A stretch of 64,000 nt of DNA from contig NZ_OCMS01000001.1 in the NCBI RefSeq assembly GCF_900215325.1, forward strand, positions 682,001-746,000, given 5' to 3'. Of the stretch, positions 43,423-52,490 are shown in pieces. Position 1 is the stretch's first letter. Each line of letters begins with the position of its first letter. The translations under genes were made by a program, and so were the position numbers. Under the pieces are notes generated by a model, which worked only from the letters and a program-made list of their open reading frames with translations, was not told the origin of the DNA and did no database searches. Source of the stretch: Fibrobacter sp. UWB16 (GTDB lineage: Bacteria > Fibrobacterota > Fibrobacteria > Fibrobacterales > Fibrobacteraceae).

Positions 43423-43435
43423 GAATTTCTAATAG

Positions 43436-43463
43436 GGAGATGCCCGCTCGGTGGCGGGCATGA
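43436..43463. repeat. GGAGATGCCCGC...GCGGGCATGACA palindromic repeat
   Basis: TGCCCGC (43441-43447) pairs with GCGGGCA (43454-43460), with GGAGA and TGACA flanks. It is the same family as 25445-25475. Confidence 0.65.
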
Positions 43464-43471
43464 CAATCACC

Positions 43472-45757
43472 CTACGGAGCCGGAGCAGGCGCACTTGCCT
43501 TTGCCGGAGCAGTCTCGACCGGTTTCGGCGTTTCAACCGGCTTCGGCGTTTCAGCAGGCTTTGCAGCGGCAGCAGCTTCCGACTTCATTTCGACAACAGC
43601 CTTTTCAGCTCTGTCGCGCATGTTCTTCAAGCGCTTCAGGCCAGCCTTAGAAGCAGACCTCACCTTCTTTTCGGCATTGGCCTTGAGCTTCACCTTCACT
43701 TCGGGCTTTACGTTCGGCTTCACATCTGCTTTTGCCGGAGGCACCAAGGTGCTATCCTTCAAAAGCGAATCAGACGGAGCGGCAGCAGTGCTATCGCCTT
43801 CGGTGTAGTAACCGAACGGGATGAGTTCCACGCGGCGGTTCTTCGCACGGCCAGCATCCGTTACGTTATCAGCAACAGGCACGCGAGTACCGAAGCCAAT
43901 AGCGCGGAGGCGTTCCGCAGGGATTCCCTTAGACTCGAAGTAATCCGTCACGGAGTGGGCACGGTCTTCAGAAAGCTTCTGGTTGTAGTCTTCGGTACCC
44001 ACGATATCCGTATGGCCCTGGACTTCAAGCTTCACTTCCGGAATCTTTTCCAAAAGCGCGATGATGTCATCCAAAGTCGGGTAACTGGACTTGAGGAGCT
44101 TTGCCGAGTCGAATTCGAACTGGATGCCCTTCTTGAGGTAGTCCAGGTCTTCCTTGCGGCGCAGCGGGCAGCCACGCTTGTTCACCTGAATTCCCGGGAG
44201 CGTATTCGGGCACTTGTCCTTGTAATCGGGCACGCCATCCTTATCGGTATCGAGCGGGCAGCCGTCAGCATCCACGGCGACACCTTCCGGCGTATCCGGG
44301 CACTTGTCCGGCCCATCAAAGACTCCGTCCTTGTCGCTGTCGAGCGGGCAACCAACAGAATCAACCTTGACACCCTTCGGCGTATTCGGGCACTGGTCCT
44401 TGTAATCCAACACGCCGTCTTCGTCCGTATCAAACGGGCAACCGACGCTATCCACAGGCACACCCTTCGGAGTATCCGGGCACATATCCTTGTAGTCATA
44501 GACGCCATCTTCGTCCGTATCGAACGGGCAACCGACAGAATCCACGGCGACACCCTTCGGCGTATCTGGGCACTTGTCGAGACCGTCAAAGACCTTGTCT
44601 TCGTCAGTATCGATGCCGCAGCCGTCTTCGTCCACGACTATCGGCGGGAACGTTTCCGGGCACTTGTCCTTGCGGTTCTTTACGCCATCGTTATCGTCGT
44701 CGCCGTCAAAGCCAAACGTCCACGTGAGCTTTGCGATACCGGCAATAAGCGGCTGAGCCACATAGCAGTAGCTTGCGCGGTAGCCATTTTCGCCCTTGTA
44801 CTTGATCTGGAAATCCTTGCAGTTGTCCATGGCGTCTTTGCGATCATAGCCATCCACGAGGTTTCCGATACCGATATCGATACCCGCAGCAAAGTCAATG
44901 TTGAAGAACGGAATCTTCACATTGATACCCGGCGTGAGTACCATCGGGTCGGTAATCGGGCTGAACGGATACGCATCGTTACCGAAGCGCATTTCGCCAC
45001 TGAATTCGAGGAACGGCTGGAAATAATCGTTCACGAGCCAGTTCACGCCAGTGCTATACACGAGCGTATTCGAAGCATCGCCAAAACCGAGCATCAGGCC
45101 AAGAGAAGAATTCCAAGTAAGAGGAACTCCCTTCTTGGAGTAATCGACAGAGACAACCCCCGTAAGGCCGAGCATCACGCTGTTTGCCGTGTAGGCATAC
45201 GTCGGGCCACCTTCGTTATCGAGGAACCAGGCGTGACGCGGGCGGATACCCACGCCCCTCCAGCCAGTCGGGACCGTCAAATCCACAACGGCGGCAGTTG
45301 TCATGTAATCCGGGCCAAACAAATGCGGCGTGCGGTACTTGGCGTAAAACTGCAAGTCGCCGAGGCCTCCCTTGCCCATGTGAGCGCGAATCGCTTCGCC
45401 AGAGTAATCCTTTGCGTGGTCGTAGTAAATCGGGAGGCTCACGCCGATATCCAAGTCATCACGGAGGCCAAACGCAAAGTTGAAGTTACCGGCCAAAGCG
45501 CCGTCAATGCGGCCCTTTTCCATACGGGCATCCCACACATCGAGTTCCTGGGTACGACCATGTTGGTCCGTAAACAAGGCGCCACGGGTGTAGCCCCAGT
45601 TATCGGTCGCAATTGTACCGCCCGTCCCTAAACGGAAGTGGAAAAATCCAAGCGTATTCGCATCTTGCTGGTGGAGGCCGGTTTTACCCCCCAGGAGGCC
45701 GGTCTGTGCAAAGACCGCCGCCTGCGCAAGTGCAAGTATAAGGGTAAGTTTTTTCAT
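43472..45757 (-). CDS. OmpA-family outer-membrane protein with TSP3 repeats (copy 1)
   Basis: This is a 761-residue exported protein with a signal peptide (MKKLTLILALAQAAVFA). About 330 residues of beta-rich sequence probably form an outer-membrane barrel. Six thrombospondin type 3-like calcium-binding repeats follow (D-x-D-x-D-G-V...CP units, about residues 345-530), then an OmpA_C peptidoglycan-binding domain with GHTDIVGTEDYNQKLSEDRA and the NRRVEL end. The tail is Lys/Ala then Pro-rich (repeats of PKPVET). It follows the 1389-residue lipoprotein gene by 18 bp. The copy at 50187-52469 is nearly identical apart from the tail. It likely anchors the surface complex to the wall; calcium binding is inference. 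Confidence 0.9.
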   Translation of the reverse strand: MKKLTLILALAQAAVFAQTGLLGGKTGLHQQDANTLGFFHFRLGTGGTIATDNWGYTRGALFTDQHGRTQELDVWDARMEKGRIDGALAGNFNFAFGLRDDLDIGVSLPIYYDHAKDYSGEAIRAHMGKGGLGDLQFYAKYRTPHLFGPDYMTTAAVVDLTVPTGWRGVGIRPRHAWFLDNEGGPTYAYTANSVMLGLTGVVSVDYSKKGVPLTWNSSLGLMLGFGDASNTLVYSTGVNWLVNDYFQPFLEFSGEMRFGNDAYPFSPITDPMVLTPGINVKIPFFNIDFAAGIDIGIGNLVDGYDRKDAMDNCKDFQIKYKGENGYRASYCYVAQPLIAGIAKLTWTFGFDGDDDNDGVKNRKDKCPETFPPIVVDEDGCGIDTDEDKVFDGLDKCPDTPKGVAVDSVGCPFDTDEDGVYDYKDMCPDTPKGVPVDSVGCPFDTDEDGVLDYKDQCPNTPKGVKVDSVGCPLDSDKDGVFDGPDKCPDTPEGVAVDADGCPLDTDKDGVPDYKDKCPNTLPGIQVNKRGCPLRRKEDLDYLKKGIQFEFDSAKLLKSSYPTLDDIIALLEKIPEVKLEVQGHTDIVGTEDYNQKLSEDRAHSVTDYFESKGIPAERLRAIGFGTRVPVADNVTDAGRAKNRRVELIPFGYYTEGDSTAAAPSDSLLKDSTLVPPAKADVKPNVKPEVKVKLKANAEKKVRSASKAGLKRLKNMRDRAEKAVVEMKSEAAAAAKPAETPKPVETPKPVETAPAKASAPAPAP

Positions 45758-45775
45758 ATTCTAGTACAATTTCTA

Positions 45776-48700
45776 TCAGCTGTTCGGGCACCACCCAGCC
45801 CATTTACTTAAACCTTCGCAATAAATGTAAACTGCAAAATTAAATATGCAGGTCTTATTATGTTCCGGATTAAACGCATCGCAATATTCTTCCACAGTTT
45901 CTGCTTTCTTATAAACTTGATTTGTCTTTACGTAGTATTCCGTTTGTTCGTAATACCTAAGAGTAGACTCAGTTATATTTTCACCTACATGATTGACAAA
46001 TTCACAGGCGGAACCTGTAGAATGGTCTTCGCAATATTCTGCCACAGATTGCCACATGCTCTCCAATTTGACGAAAGACTCGGTACCGACATGGCAGATT
46101 TTCTTGTCGGTTTCCGTTTGACATTCAATATATTCACCACAGTGAGACATACTAGAAGAACTACGCGGATTGTTATGATACCCACCATATATCAAATTTT
46201 CACCATGAGTTTCGCAGTACTCATCAGAAGTAATCCACTGATACATGGATGATTCATCCTTGTACGCACAGACATAGGTTACGCTTTCTTTGGTAACAGT
46301 TGCACCTTCTTTATCTCTGTTGCAAATCTGGTCGAGAGCAATGTCTGTGGAGGCGTCAACCCACTTACCATTGCCATTTTCGACTTCTTTAGCTATAGAG
46401 CACTTGAAACTGTGGCTTTCACCATCCTTGAGGGTTTCGCTCTTAATGTCTGCAATGTTTTTAGTATCACCTCTATCGGTATCGCAATTATCAAACTTGG
46501 CGTTAAGGGACTCGTTAAGGTACTCATTTTCACCAATTTCTTTCCAATCTGTGGAGGAAGAACTTTCGGGGATTCCTTCTACGTCACCATTACTAAGACA
46601 TTCATAGTATGCGTTACCGACTATAGCGACATCTTTTATTCGATTTCTCGTGCAAATTCCAAGCGTAGCGTCTTCATCCAAAACACTTGCTTTAACCCAA
46701 GAGTATCCGCTGGAAACTCCAGAAATGTAGTTACACTTGTATTTTTTCCCTTCGTAAACAGCTACTTTGGTTTGATTTTTCATCTTATCTTCATCGCACT
46801 CGCCATAATCCTCAAAGGTAGGTTCGTGCCAATCATCTCTCTTGGCACTAGCGACAAACGTCTTCGGATTTTCGCCATTCTTTAACGTTACGTTGACTTC
46901 AAAGGCGATGCCGTCGGCGTAGCCACTAGCACGCTTGTAATCGCCATAGTTGCAAAGGACATTAATCCATTTCTGTTTTTCGACTTCTGGCATATTCGAG
47001 GCAATTGCACCCTGCACGACTTCTACAGAAACAGAATCACAGTACCAACTGTTACAAGTGTAAATTACATTATCCTTATAACCATTCAAGAACAAGAAAA
47101 CGCTGTTTCTTGTGCTTTCGTTGATAAAATTACCGTAATACACCCATTCCTTGGCCCCGCTAGCAGTATTGTTTCTCGCATAGGTAGAACCGTGGTAGCT
47201 ACACTTTTCGTTGAAGGTCGATTCGCCGAGGTCTTCGTCTTCAAGCTTCTGCACTGTAGCCTTGACGCGGTCACCCACGCAATATTCATCAGCAGTCGTT
47301 TCACGCCATTCATGGGTATGGTTACCGTTGTTGTCTAAATCCTCTACTGTTTCACAAACATATTCATAACCGGATTCAGTAACCACTTTTTCATTGACAT
47401 AGCCATAATGGCAAGCTTTATCTAAATACGAGTCAAGCCAATCAGTAGCGATCCATTCGTATTTTTCCTGTTTATCAAGGTAATCGCATTTGTACCAAGC
47501 GGAACCATTTTCATCCTTGACGACTCCCTTTCCCATCACGGTTTTTGTGCATATTCCATATTTCTCATCATGATAATCTTTCTGTCTCCATTTGGAGCCA
47601 TCGCATACAAAGGTTGTTTTGCTCGTTGCCGTGGCAAGTTCCGCATTCTTGGTGTCGAACAGCTTTTCTTTGCCTTCGTTTACTGTAGCGCTGCATTCAC
47701 CGAGGTAAAGCTTAGAAGACGGATCATTTGCAAGTTCTTCTGGAGTCTTGCCACTTGCAGCGCTAGAAGAGGACGCAACAGAGCTCGAAGAGTTCGGAAT
47801 ACCAGGCACAAGAGCATCGCAAGTAGAAGAAGCTGATAGATCACATTCGCACTCATACTCTTGAATTTCCCCGTCAAAGAACGCCGATCCCTTATCTCCT
47901 TTATTACGGCCCAAGCATACATTTTCAGTATCTTGCCAGTAGCATTTTCCATTGTCGCATACACAAACGGCATTGTCATCAAGACCTTCAAAGCTATAGA
48001 AGAAGGTCGAATTAACTGCGTCAGCATCGCAAACTTGTTCCACCGTTGCAACACCTACAGCCCAAAGTGTTACAGGATACCAAACTTGTTCGTTTTCGAT
48101 ATATTCAAAGTAACGGAAATATCCCCCTTCGACATCAGACTTATACACCTTGCTGCTATAGCCAGACGGATCATTGAAAACCTTTGCGTCTTCGACTTTA
48201 AGCTTATAGGCTTCCACAAATCCATTCTGCAAAATCTTGTAATAGACGGCATCCGTACCACTCCAGACATTCGTTTCAGCAGTATAGTCGCCATGCTGCA
48301 TTTGGTTCCACTTGAAGAAGTTCGCGTCGATAAGCAAAGCGAGGTAATCAACAAAGAACATGCTGTGTTCCTTGCCTGCGTAGGTCGTATTGACGGCGGT
48401 GTTAAAGTTGCCGTTTTCGGCAAAGACATTGCGGAAAGCGTTATAGACCGAGTTAAAACCCGGAGTCTTGTCCTTTTGGTCAATGAGGGCCATTACCCAC
48501 ACGATGCTGTTGAAGTTTTCGGCCAGGCCAATCTGATCGGGGGCATAATGTTCGAAAGACGGATATTCTTCGCCGTTTTCCAAATAAAGGGCGTGGGCAA
48601 GGTCCTTGTTTGCCTGCACGTTTGCAGTTGCAAAATCAGTTTCGCCTTCGCCAGCGGTTATCAACTTCTTTACGCGGGCGGCCTTGTAGTCGGTCAAGAA

Positions 48701-49945
48701 GTCGATGACAACCGTATCGGACGCATCGGACAAGTCTGCATAGGCGTTGTAAATGACATCCGTTGCGTTCGAGCCAAATCCGCCAAAGGCGCCGAAAGCG
48801 TTGTTACTCAAGTTCAGCTTGACACGGAGCTTCACAACCGGGGTCGTAAGGTTCGTGATGTCGAGATCCCCTTCAAGGCGTGCAACCTTGTATTCCACCG
48901 CCTTTTCGTTAGTTTCTTCGATTGTCACAAAGGATTTATTGGCAGAGGCGAACAAGTCCTGCATAAACACCTTGCCGCTCGGGGCGAACTTTTCGTCAAG
49001 ATCCGTCACGGTAAGCTCTGCATTATCGCCACCCTTGAGGTTCTTCCAGATTTCTTCATAGATGTCGTCAGTTTTTGTTTCCTTGTTGGCCTGCACCGGG
49101 AAACGCACGACAACATGCTTCTTGTACACCTTGGCGAGATTCTCGTTCACGGGCGTGAACGGGATTTCCATCTTGGTTTCGGCTTCGCCGCAACGGATTG
49201 TCACGGTGATAATAGCCTTTTCGTTGTCACGAACCGTATCGACGATGGCGCAAGACTTGTCTTCTAGTTCTGCATTCCAGCTGCTGTAGGCGTCGTTGAA
49301 CTTGCTGTCGATATCTTCGCCGAACTTGTCCGTTGCAGAGCTCAAGTTCTTGAGGGCGTCATCGACGTCCTTCTGGCTCTTGGCAGAAGCACTGCTCAAA
49401 TTCTTGAGAGCTTCGTCAATTTCGCTCTGGCTCTTGGCAGAGGCGCTGCTCAAGGCATCCTTGATAGCCTTGTTGATTGCAGCAGAATCGACACTTGCGC
49501 CATTTTGACCGTCAGAGCCGTTAGACCCGTTTGTACCATTGGAACCATTCTTGCCGTCTTTACCGTCAGTACCATTGGTACCATTTTTACCGTCAGAACC
49601 GTCCTTACCATCTTTACCGTTTTTCACAACGCCAATCGTATCGCCATCGCAAATAATCGCAAATCCGGACTTGTCCTTGAGTTCCTTGGATTCGCATCGA
49701 TACTGGACTGCTTCGTGATCGCTCATGGCAACCCATTCGCCATCAGAGCACACGTACATCGTAGCCTTGGACTTCACAAAGGCCATGGAGCCTTCGGTCG
49801 AATCGCTACAGTCTTTTGCATCGAGAGAGTTAACCGTAGAAAATTGAGAAGCTTCCTCAGAAACGAGGACATCATCGCCGCAACCAGCGAAATAAAGAGA
49901 CATTGCAGAAATTGCAAAGCCTAACTTAATATATTTGTTATTCAT
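45776..49945 (-). CDS. Giant collagen-like Cys/Trp-rich lipoprotein (copy 1)
   Basis: This is a 1389-residue predicted lipoprotein: MNNKYIKLGFAISAMSLYFA then a lipobox Cys. It has a TMYVCSDGEWVAM module and a collagen-like run of G-K/S/T-D/N triplets (about residues 115-150). A helical segment with repeated SSASAKSQ blocks follows, then a ~330-residue conserved region (from VYKKHVVVRFPVQ). Next come a short SSSS linker and a long series of C...W modules (for example YVCDGSKWRQ, YVCETVEDL, YKCNYISG). The ATG at 49945 aligns with the start of the 1302-residue paralogue; an ATG at 49957 is possible. It is the first gene of a pair with the OmpA-type barrel. No enzymatic domain is recognised; it looks like a surface fibre with a disulphide-rich head. 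Confidence 0.85.
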   Translation of the reverse strand: MNNKYIKLGFAISAMSLYFAGCGDDVLVSEEASQFSTVNSLDAKDCSDSTEGSMAFVKSKATMYVCSDGEWVAMSDHEAVQYRCESKELKDKSGFAIICDGDTIGVVKNGKDGKDGSDGKNGTNGTDGKDGKNGSNGTNGSNGSDGQNGASVDSAAINKAIKDALSSASAKSQSEIDEALKNLSSASAKSQKDVDDALKNLSSATDKFGEDIDSKFNDAYSSWNAELEDKSCAIVDTVRDNEKAIITVTIRCGEAETKMEIPFTPVNENLAKVYKKHVVVRFPVQANKETKTDDIYEEIWKNLKGGDNAELTVTDLDEKFAPSGKVFMQDLFASANKSFVTIEETNEKAVEYKVARLEGDLDITNLTTPVVKLRVKLNLSNNAFGAFGGFGSNATDVIYNAYADLSDASDTVVIDFLTDYKAARVKKLITAGEGETDFATANVQANKDLAHALYLENGEEYPSFEHYAPDQIGLAENFNSIVWVMALIDQKDKTPGFNSVYNAFRNVFAENGNFNTAVNTTYAGKEHSMFFVDYLALLIDANFFKWNQMQHGDYTAETNVWSGTDAVYYKILQNGFVEAYKLKVEDAKVFNDPSGYSSKVYKSDVEGGYFRYFEYIENEQVWYPVTLWAVGVATVEQVCDADAVNSTFFYSFEGLDDNAVCVCDNGKCYWQDTENVCLGRNKGDKGSAFFDGEIQEYECECDLSASSTCDALVPGIPNSSSSVASSSSAASGKTPEELANDPSSKLYLGECSATVNEGKEKLFDTKNAELATATSKTTFVCDGSKWRQKDYHDEKYGICTKTVMGKGVVKDENGSAWYKCDYLDKQEKYEWIATDWLDSYLDKACHYGYVNEKVVTESGYEYVCETVEDLDNNGNHTHEWRETTADEYCVGDRVKATVQKLEDEDLGESTFNEKCSYHGSTYARNNTASGAKEWVYYGNFINESTRNSVFLFLNGYKDNVIYTCNSWYCDSVSVEVVQGAIASNMPEVEKQKWINVLCNYGDYKRASGYADGIAFEVNVTLKNGENPKTFVASAKRDDWHEPTFEDYGECDEDKMKNQTKVAVYEGKKYKCNYISGVSSGYSWVKASVLDEDATLGICTRNRIKDVAIVGNAYYECLSNGDVEGIPESSSSTDWKEIGENEYLNESLNAKFDNCDTDRGDTKNIADIKSETLKDGESHSFKCSIAKEVENGNGKWVDASTDIALDQICNRDKEGATVTKESVTYVCAYKDESSMYQWITSDEYCETHGENLIYGGYHNNPRSSSSMSHCGEYIECQTETDKKICHVGTESFVKLESMWQSVAEYCEDHSTGSACEFVNHVGENITESTLRYYEQTEYYVKTNQVYKKAETVEEYCDAFNPEHNKTCIFNFAVYIYCEGLSKWAGWCPNS

Positions 49946-50130
49946 TTTCGTTCCCATTTTTTTACAATTGTAAAATCGTGGCGGAATTTAGTTTTTTTTG
50001 CAAAAAAGTAAAGACTAAATGCATAGCCCATTTGGGTTACGCCAACGCAAAAAAAGGATTTTTTTACATCAAATTACGACTTTTTGACCTATATAAAATT
50101 TTTATCACTTTTCCTATTTCTTAATAAGAC

Positions 50131-50162
50131 AAAAAGACCTAGCGAATTTGCTAGGTCTTTTT
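50131..50162. terminator. Bidirectional terminator
   Basis: AAAAAGACCTAGC pairs perfectly with GCTAGGTCTTTTT around a 6-nt loop. It ends the second cassette (50187-56399); the core GACCT/AGGTC is shared with the terminator at 43391. Confidence 0.88.
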
Positions 50163-50186
50163 ACATTCATCGAGAAGGGTGCGCTT

Positions 50187-52469
50187 CTATTGCGCGGGCG
50201 CTTCGGCGGGCTTTTCAGCCTTCGGAGAGGCGAGCTTCTTTACAGCGTTCTTCACCTTTTCGGCAACCGGAGCAGCTTTAGCCTTTACTTCGGCGTCCAG
50301 CTCTTCAACAGCCTTGGCTGCCTTCGCCTCGATATCCTTTTTCTTTTTAGAAGCAGCCTTCGAGGTCGTAGACTTCACCTTCTTCTGCACATCGCCCTTC
50401 TGCTTGCCCTTTACTTCGGGCTTAGCTTCCGGTGCGACCTTCGGCTTCGGCGGAGCAAGGGTGCTATCCTGCAAGAGCGAGTCAGACGGAGCAGCTACAG
50501 TCCCATCACCTTCGGTGTAGTAGCCGAACGGGATGAGTTCCACACGGCGGTTTTTCGCACGGCCAGCATCCGTTACGTTATCAGCAAGCGGCATACGAGT
50601 ACCGAAGCCAATAGCGCGGAGGCGTTCCGCAGGGATTCCCTTAGACTCGAAGTAGTCCGTCACGGAGTGTGCGCGGTCTTCAGAAAGCTTCTGGTTGTAG
50701 TCTTCGGTACCCACGATATCCGTATGGCCCTGGACTTCAAGCTTCACCTCCGGAATCTTCACAAGGAGCGCAATGATGTCGTCCAAAGTCGGGTAACTGG
50801 ATTGCAAGAGCTTTGCAGAACCGAATTCGAACTGGATGCCCTTCTTGAGGTAATCCAAGTCTTCCTTGCGGCGCAGCGGGCAGCCACGCTTGTTCACCTT
50901 GATCCCCGGGAGCGTATTCGGGCACTGATCCAAGTAATCCGGCACGCCGTCCTTGTCGGTATCGAGCGGGCAACCGTCTGCATCCACGGCGACACCTTCC
51001 GGCGTATCCGGGCACTTGTCGAAGCCGTCAAACACACCGTCCTTGTCACTGTCGAGCGGGCAACCCACGCTATCCACAACGGCACCCTTCGGCGTATTCG
51101 GGCACTGGTCCTTGTAATCCAAGACACCGTCTTCGTCCGTATCAAACGGGCAACCGACAGAGTCGACAGGCACGCCCTTCGGCGTATCCGGGCACATATC
51201 CTTGTAGTCATAGACGCCATCTTCGTCCGTATCGAACGGGCAACCGACGCTATCCACAGGCACACCCTTCGGCGTATCCGGGCACTTGTCGAGACCGTCA
51301 AAGACCTTGTCTTCGTCAGTATCGATGCCGCAGCCGTATTCGTCCACGACGATCGGCGGGAACGTATCCGGACACTTGTCCTTGCGGTTCTTTACACCGT
51401 CGTTGTCGTCGTCACCGTCAAAGCCAAACGTCCAGGTCAGCTTTGCAATACCGGCAATAAGCGGCTGGGACACATAGCAATACTTGGCACGGTAACCAGT
51501 CTCGCCCTTGTACTTGATCTGGAAATCCTTGCAGTTGTCCATGGCATCATTCTTGTCGTAGCCATCGACAAGGTTTCCGATACCGATATCGAGACCTGCA
51601 GCAAAGTCAATGTCGAAGAACGGAATCTTCACATTGATACCCGGCGTGAGTACCATCGGGTCGGTAATCGGGCTGAACGGATACGCATCGTTGCCAAAGC
51701 GCATTTCGCCACTGAATTCAAGGAACGGCTGGATGTAATCATTCACGAGCCAGTTCACTCCCGTGCTATACACAAGCGTGTTCGAGGCATCGCCAAAGCC
51801 GAGCATAAGGCCAAGAGAAGAATTCCAGACAAGCGGAACACCCTTCTTGGTGTAATCGACAGAGACGATTCCCGTAAGGCCGAGCATCACGCTGTTTGCC
51901 GTGTAGGCGTACGTCGGGCCACCTTCGTTATCGAGGAACCAGGCGTGACGCGGACGCATACCCACGCCCCTCCAACCAGTCGGGATCGTGAGATCGACAA
52001 CGGCTGCAGTCGTCATGTAGTCCGGGCCGAACAAGTGCGGTGTACGATACTTGCCATAGAACTGCAAGTCGCCGAGACCACCCTCGCCCATATGGGCACG
52101 GATTGCTTCGCCAGAGTAATCCTTTGCGTGGTCGTAGTAAATCGGGAGGCTCACGCCGATGTCCAAGTCATCGCGGAGCCCAAAGGCAAAGTTGAAGTTG
52201 CCGGTAAGGGCACCATCAATACGGCCCTTTTCCATTCGGGCATCCCACACGTCGAGCTGCTGGACACGGCCCTTGCGGTCTGTGAACTGGGCGCCACGAG
52301 TATAGCCCCAGTTGTCGGTCGCAATCGTACCGCCCGTCCCCACGCGGAAATGGAAAAAGCCAAGCGTATTTGCATCTTGCTGGTGAAGGCCTGTTTTACC
52401 CCCCAGGAGGCCGGTCTGTGCAAAGACCGCCGCCTGCGCAAGTGCAAGTATAAGGGTAAGTTTTTTCAT
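50187..52469 (-). CDS. OmpA-family outer-membrane protein with TSP3 repeats (copy 2)
   Basis: This is a 760-residue paralogue of the protein at 43472-45757 with the same order: signal peptide, beta-rich barrel, six TSP3-like repeats, OmpA_C domain (GHTDIVGTEDYNQKLSEDRA intact) and a charged tail. Protein and DNA are almost identical through the barrel and repeats; the first ~70 nt of coding sequence match base for base. The tail differs: Lys/Ala-rich with PKAEKPAEAPAQ instead of PKPVET repeats. The linker residue in FEFGSAKL is Gly where copy 1 has Asp. It follows its lipoprotein partner by 21 bp. Confidence 0.9.
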   Translation of the reverse strand: MKKLTLILALAQAAVFAQTGLLGGKTGLHQQDANTLGFFHFRVGTGGTIATDNWGYTRGAQFTDRKGRVQQLDVWDARMEKGRIDGALTGNFNFAFGLRDDLDIGVSLPIYYDHAKDYSGEAIRAHMGEGGLGDLQFYGKYRTPHLFGPDYMTTAAVVDLTIPTGWRGVGMRPRHAWFLDNEGGPTYAYTANSVMLGLTGIVSVDYTKKGVPLVWNSSLGLMLGFGDASNTLVYSTGVNWLVNDYIQPFLEFSGEMRFGNDAYPFSPITDPMVLTPGINVKIPFFDIDFAAGLDIGIGNLVDGYDKNDAMDNCKDFQIKYKGETGYRAKYCYVSQPLIAGIAKLTWTFGFDGDDDNDGVKNRKDKCPDTFPPIVVDEYGCGIDTDEDKVFDGLDKCPDTPKGVPVDSVGCPFDTDEDGVYDYKDMCPDTPKGVPVDSVGCPFDTDEDGVLDYKDQCPNTPKGAVVDSVGCPLDSDKDGVFDGFDKCPDTPEGVAVDADGCPLDTDKDGVPDYLDQCPNTLPGIKVNKRGCPLRRKEDLDYLKKGIQFEFGSAKLLQSSYPTLDDIIALLVKIPEVKLEVQGHTDIVGTEDYNQKLSEDRAHSVTDYFESKGIPAERLRAIGFGTRMPLADNVTDAGRAKNRRVELIPFGYYTEGDGTVAAPSDSLLQDSTLAPPKPKVAPEAKPEVKGKQKGDVQKKVKSTTSKAASKKKKDIEAKAAKAVEELDAEVKAKAAPVAEKVKNAVKKLASPKAEKPAEAPAQ

Positions 52470-52490
52470 ACTGCTAGATTATCTCTGCGA

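Noticed and set aside
43451-45631. 726-codon plus-strand ORF opposite the OmpA-type gene (and an 812-codon one at 50148-52586)
   Set aside because: Both run antisense to well-supported OmpA/TSP3 genes. The two antisense products resemble each other only because the sense genes are paralogues with the same codon bias.
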